Notes under the pieces: model-generated | Seen by the model: only the letters and a program-made list of their open reading frames with translations | Told to the model about the DNA's origin: nothing | The model's database searches: none | In this document: positions 13,950 to 16,687 of the stretch, in pieces | Layout: each line of letters begins with the position of its first letter | Position numbering within the stretch: position 1 is the first letter of the stretch | Assembly: GCA_016296065.1 (NCBI GenBank) | Contig: JAEDKA010000070.1 | Coordinates: 1 to 16,687, forward strand | Reading direction: 5' to 3' | Length of the DNA: 16,687 nt | DNA from: Kiritimatiellia bacterium | GTDB taxonomy: Bacteria; Verrucomicrobiota; Kiritimatiellia; RFP12; UBA1067 | Made by a program: the position numbers and the translations under genes

Positions 13950-15104
13950 ATGGCGAAAGTATACGGTTCCGGGCTGAAGCGCCGCGTGCGCGTCGAGATC
14001 GACCTCGGCGCGCTCGTGAGGAACTATGCGAAGATCGTGGAGCACGTGAAGCCGATGCGCGTCCTGTGCGTGCTCAAGGCGAACGCCTACGGACTCGGCG
14101 TCGGACCGTACGCCGAGGCGCTCGCGAAGGCGGGTTGCCGAGACTTCGGAGTTGCCGAGCCGTTCGAGGCGCTGGAGCTCCTCTCGGTCCTCAGGCGCGG
14201 CAAATGCGCCGCGGACGTGCAGATACTCTCGTCCATACTTCCCGACGAGATTGCGCCGATGGTAAAGGCAGGCGTCATACTGCCGGTCACGGACCTCGCG
14301 ACGGCGAAGCTCATTTCGGACGCCGCGCGCAGGGCGAAGACCACCGCGCGCGTCCACTTCAAGCTCGACACCGGGATGGGGCGCCTCGGCATCCTCGCGA
14401 AGGACGCGCTCGAGACGATCAGGGCGGTGCGGAAGCTCCCCGCGCTCGACTGCGAGGGGATATTCTCGCACTGCCCGATGGCGTACGACCCGAAGGATCC
14501 GTTCACCAAGAGGCAGATCAAGCTGTTCAAGTCCATCGTCGCCGCGTGCGGGAAGGAGGGGATTTCTTTCCGCAAGGTGCACATGGCCGCGTCGGACGCG
14601 ATAAACAACTTCCCGGAGACGGCGAGGAGTCCGTTCACGATGGTGAGGACGGGCATCAACCTTCACGGAAGCTTCGACCCCAACGGTCGCAAGGCGCTCA
14701 AGGTGGAGCCGGTCCTGTCGCTCAAGACGCGCGTCGCGCAGGTCCGCGAGCTTCCCGCGGGCACGACGCTCGGGTACGGGCGCACATGGTGCCTCGCCGC
14801 CCCGACCAGGGTCGCGACGATATCCGCGGGGTATGCCGACGGGCTTCCCCTCGCGCTCACGAACCGCGGCTTCGTCTTCATCGGCGGCAGGCGCTGCAAG
14901 ATCATCGGGCGCATCTCGATGGACTACACTACTGTCGATGTCACGGACGTCCCAGGGGTGAAGGCTGGTGACGAAGTGGTCTGCTTCGGCACGTGCGGAC
15001 GCGACTCGATCACGCCCGACGACTGGGCCGAGCTCAAGGGCACGCACGCCTACGACGTCATCTGCTCGCTCGGCTCGCGCGTCCAGCGCGTCGTCGTGGG
15101 CTGA
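13950..15104 (+). CDS. alr: Alanine racemase
   Basis: PLP enzyme that interconverts L- and D-alanine for peptidoglycan synthesis. At 384 aa it is of normal length. Lys43 in VLKANAYGLG holds PLP. The barrel shows FKLDTGMGRLG and EGIFSHCP, and Tyr295 in GYADG is the second catalytic base of the partner active site. RCKIIGRISMDYTTVDVT is the C-terminal-domain hallmark. I choose ATG 13950 because AAGGAGG (13938-13944) precedes it; the frame is open back to a GTG at 13914 overlapping the thiC stop, but those residues look non-native. It is probably co-transcribed with thiC, which would place it downstream of the TPP switch, although its good ribosome site allows independent translation. Confidence 0.95.
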   Translation: MAKVYGSGLKRRVRVEIDLGALVRNYAKIVEHVKPMRVLCVLKANAYGLGVGPYAEALAKAGCRDFGVAEPFEALELLSVLRRGKCAADVQILSSILPDEIAPMVKAGVILPVTDLATAKLISDAARRAKTTARVHFKLDTGMGRLGILAKDALETIRAVRKLPALDCEGIFSHCPMAYDPKDPFTKRQIKLFKSIVAACGKEGISFRKVHMAASDAINNFPETARSPFTMVRTGINLHGSFDPNGRKALKVEPVLSLKTRVAQVRELPAGTTLGYGRTWCLAAPTRVATISAGYADGLPLALTNRGFVFIGGRRCKIIGRISMDYTTVDVTDVPGVKAGDEVVCFGTCGRDSITPDDWAELKGTHAYDVICSLGSRVQRVVVG

Positions 15105-15123
15105 CGCAAAATGCGCCCCCGCC

Positions 15124-15152
15124 TTGAAGGCGGTGCCTAAAAATGATATAAT
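15124..15152 (+). promoter_or_regulatory. Promoter of rnfA, nearly leaderless
   Basis: TTGAAG (15124-15129), 17 bases, then TATAAT (15147-15152) with TG upstream (extended -10). Ten bases separate the -10 from the ATG at 15163, so the leader would be only about three to five bases. The -35 lies within the palindrome CCGCCTTGAAGGCGG (15119-15133), which could serve as an operator or as an end structure for alr. Confidence 0.75.
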
Positions 15153-15162
15153 TTTTGCAGTT

Positions 15163-15750
15163 ATGAGCTACTACCTGATGATACTGGTTGGTGCGGTTCT
15201 GGTGAACAACTTTGTTCTGAGCCGCTTTCTGGGATGCTGTCCGTTCCTCGGCGTGTCGAAGAAGCTCGACACGGCGCTCGGCATGTCCGGCGCCGTCGTC
15301 TTCGTGATGACCGTCGCTTCGGCGGTGACCTGGTGCCTAGACCACTGGCTTCTCGCGCCGAACGGACTCGGGTACATCCACACGCTTGCGTTCATCCTCG
15401 TCATCGCGGCGCTGGTGCAGTTCATCGACATAGCGATGAAGCGCTTTCTGCCTCCGCTTCACGCGGCGCTGGGCATATTCCTTCCGCTAATCACCACGAA
15501 CTGCGCGGTCCTCGGCGCGGCGGAGATCAACTGCAAGCAGGGGACGGGCTTCTTCGAGGCTGTGTTCTTCTCGTTTGCGGCGGCGATCGGCTTTGGCTTC
15601 GCGCTCGTCATCTTCTCCGGAATCCGCGAGAAGCTCGCGCACGCGAATCCCCCGCGGTGCTTCCGCGGCATAGCCGTAGCGCTTGTCACGGGCGGACTCC
15701 TCTCGCTCGCGTTCATGGGCTTCTCGGGACTCGTGAAGCTGCCGTACTGA
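15163..15750 (+). CDS. rnfA: Rnf complex membrane subunit RnfA
   Basis: Integral subunit of the Rnf ferredoxin:NAD+ oxidoreductase, which couples electron transfer to Na+ or H+ pumping. It is 195 aa with about six membrane helices. MSYYLMILVGAVLVNNFVLSRFLG at the start, CPFLGVSKK, PLITTNCAVLGAA (paired cysteine region thought to hold a metal centre in RnfA/RnfE) and the end LAFMGFSGL identify RnfA rather than RnfE. The start is ATG 15163, where homology begins; the same frame runs upstream through the alr end but that part is not native. No Shine-Dalgarno is visible. rnfB follows 33 bases later. Confidence 0.95.
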   Translation: MSYYLMILVGAVLVNNFVLSRFLGCCPFLGVSKKLDTALGMSGAVVFVMTVASAVTWCLDHWLLAPNGLGYIHTLAFILVIAALVQFIDIAMKRFLPPLHAALGIFLPLITTNCAVLGAAEINCKQGTGFFEAVFFSFAAAIGFGFALVIFSGIREKLAHANPPRCFRGIAVALVTGGLLSLAFMGFSGLVKLPY

Positions 15751-15755
15751 GCGGA

Positions 15756-15776
15756 TGTAAAGTGTAAAATGTAAGG
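15756..15776 (+). repeat. Three-unit heptamer repeat in the rnfA-rnfB gap
   Basis: TGTAAAG, TGTAAAA and TGTAAGG stand in tandem. The AT-rich composition contrasts with the flanking genes. The last unit supplies the AAGG that could serve as ribosome site for the rnfB GTG at 15784. Confidence 0.7.
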
Positions 15777-15783
15777 TTGCGGG

Positions 15784-16602
15784 GTGGTTCATATGGCAAT
15801 AGCAATTGCAATTATCGCAGGGATCGGGCTCGTGGCCGCGGCGGCGCTTGCCATCGCGGACCGCTATCTGAGCGTCAAGGAGGATCCGCGCATCGGCATG
15901 GTGACTGCGGCGCTTCCGGGCGCGAACTGCGGCGGATGCGGCTTCCCGGGGTGCGACGGCTACGCGCGCGCGCTTGTCGCGGGCACTGCGCCGAACGGGG
16001 CGTGCGCGGCGGGCGGCGAAAGCTGTGCGAAGGAGATCGCGAAGATTCTCGGCGTCGAGGCGACTGCGACGGAGAGGCGTGTCGCGCTCGTCAAGTGCTG
16101 CGGGACGCGCTCGGAGGCGATACGCGTCGGCGACTACAACGGAATCTGCGACTGCAACGTCGCAGCGGCCACGGCGGGCGGCGACAAGGGATGCACCTAT
16201 GGTTGCCTCGGATACGGCGCGTGCGCGAACGTGTGCCCGAAGGGCGCGATATCAGTGCACGACGGACTCGCCAAGGTCGACAAGCGTCTGTGCATCGGCT
16301 GCGGCAAGTGCGTCAACGTCTGCCCAAAGAAGATCATTGAGCTAGTTCCCGCGTCCGCGACAATCCACGTCCTCTGCGCGAATCCGGACAAGGGTCCGCA
16401 GGTCCGCAAGGTCTGCGGCGTCGGGTGCATGGGCTGCCACCTCTGCGAGAAGAATTCCGGAGGCAAGGAGGCGGGGCATTTCACGTTCCAGGGCTTCCTC
16501 GCGAAGGTCAACTACGCAAATCCGCCCGACGACGAGCAGATCGTCGCAAAGTGCCCTGCGAAGTGCATGTCCGTCGACCCGCATTTCGAGACCGGACACT
16601 GA
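15784..16602 (+). CDS. rnfB: Rnf complex iron-sulfur subunit RnfB
   Basis: A 272-aa protein that accepts electrons from ferredoxin and passes them into the Rnf complex. One N-terminal membrane helix (about 4-25) is followed by the Fes domain with C49, C52, C57 and C74 (NCGGCGFPGCDGYA). Then come two 4Fe-4S motifs, CTYGCLGYGACANVCP and CIGCGKCVNVCP, and a third Cys-rich stretch CGVGCMGCHLCEKN ... CPAKC. GTG 15784 uses AAGG (15773-15776); ATG 15793, three codons later, could use GGGGTGG (15780-15786), so the start is uncertain. The remaining rnfC, D, G and E genes are not in the window. Confidence 0.95.
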   Translation: MVHMAIAIAIIAGIGLVAAAALAIADRYLSVKEDPRIGMVTAALPGANCGGCGFPGCDGYARALVAGTAPNGACAAGGESCAKEIAKILGVEATATERRVALVKCCGTRSEAIRVGDYNGICDCNVAAATAGGDKGCTYGCLGYGACANVCPKGAISVHDGLAKVDKRLCIGCGKCVNVCPKKIIELVPASATIHVLCANPDKGPQVRKVCGVGCMGCHLCEKNSGGKEAGHFTFQGFLAKVNYANPPDDEQIVAKCPAKCMSVDPHFETGH

Positions 16603-16604
16603 GC

Positions 16605-16626
16605 GGGAGTGAGGGGCGGCACTCCC
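16605..16626 (+). terminator. Hairpin just after rnfB
   Basis: GGGAGTG (16605-16611) and CACTCCC (16620-16626) form a perfect seven-pair stem with an eight-base loop, two bases after the rnfB stop. No T-run follows, so factor-independent termination is doubtful, but a transcript end here fits the position between rnfB and the terminal repeat. Confidence 0.45.
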
Positions 16627-16632
16627 ACGCGT

Positions 16633-16686
16633 CCAGGGTTTACGCATTTGAACTTACGCGCGTCAGGCGGCATGGTCTCTGGCTGT
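16633..16686. repeat. Right arm of the window-terminal inverted repeat
   Basis: Reverse complement of bases 1-54 with a single difference (position 16662 against 25). It begins seven bases after the rnfB hairpin and runs to the window edge. No gene is seen in it; both arms face outward in the same manner. Confidence 0.9.
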
Positions 16687-16687
16687 G

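Noticed and set aside
13641..15047. 468-codon open frame on the - strand
   Set aside because: Antisense shadow of the thiC end and alr; composition bias and no motif or ribosome site.
14968..15162. Longer N-terminus for RnfA
   Set aside because: The frame is open, but the added residues are Ser/Arg-rich, overlap alr and precede the promoter; RnfA homology begins at 15163.
1..16687. Whole window as a transposon with terminal inverted repeats
   Set aside because: No transposase or integrase, no visible target duplication, and the cargo is housekeeping genes.

Overview
The window is GC-rich, tightly packed and entirely co-oriented: every gene I accept lies on the + strand, and neighbouring genes often overlap by four bases (ATGA or GTGA). 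The gene set points to an anaerobic or fermentative bacterium with an outer membrane: a TonB-ExbB-ExbD set, a lipoprotein signal, Rnf subunits and several oxygen-sensitive radical SAM enzymes. The style (high GC, TTGACN/TATAAT promoters, partner-switching phosphatase, mini Exb proteins) would suit a PVC-type gut bacterium such as Kiritimatiellota or Verrucomicrobiota. That placement is inference; no rRNA or marker phylogeny is available.

Layout. 1-54: one arm of an inverted repeat whose other arm closes the window (16633-16686). 111-3784: dnaX (clamp-loader subunit), a short NfeD-type membrane protein, a tiny single-pass membrane protein and a shortened Uup-type ABC-F ATPase, chained by overlaps or short gaps. 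3819-7346: a strong promoter, then an unrecognised 91-residue protein, a STAS anti-sigma-antagonist, an amino-acid-type binding lipoprotein, and a membrane sensor carrying both a PP2C phosphatase and an RsbW-like kinase domain. This looks like a signalling operon. 7378-8861: a miniature ExbB, an ExbD and a TonB. 8877-9170: a small HNH nuclease with its own promoter. 9354-10706: a B12-binding-type radical SAM enzyme. 10917-11168: a small ORF resembling the tail of a Fic protein. 11211-13917: thiH, a TPP riboswitch and thiC (thiamine synthesis). 13950-15104: alanine racemase. 15163-16602: rnfA and rnfB of the ion-pumping Rnf complex.

How the parts work together. Most genes are housekeeping (replication, cell wall, thiamine, energy conservation). 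The most system-like block is 3819-7346. There a periplasmic ligand-binding lipoprotein is encoded between a STAS protein and a bifunctional phosphatase/kinase receptor, suggesting extracellular small-molecule sensing that sets the phosphorylation state of the STAS switch.

Promoters are unusually readable. Three of them place the expected transcription start at, or within a few bases of, the ATG (dnaX, HNH gene, rnfA), so leaderless translation is likely used here. A second recurring theme is seven-base tandem repeats at gene ends and gaps (dnaX 3' part, exbD 3' end, rnfA-rnfB gap). No tRNA, rRNA, CRISPR array, transposase or integrase was seen, and no stretch over 300 bases lacks a gene.
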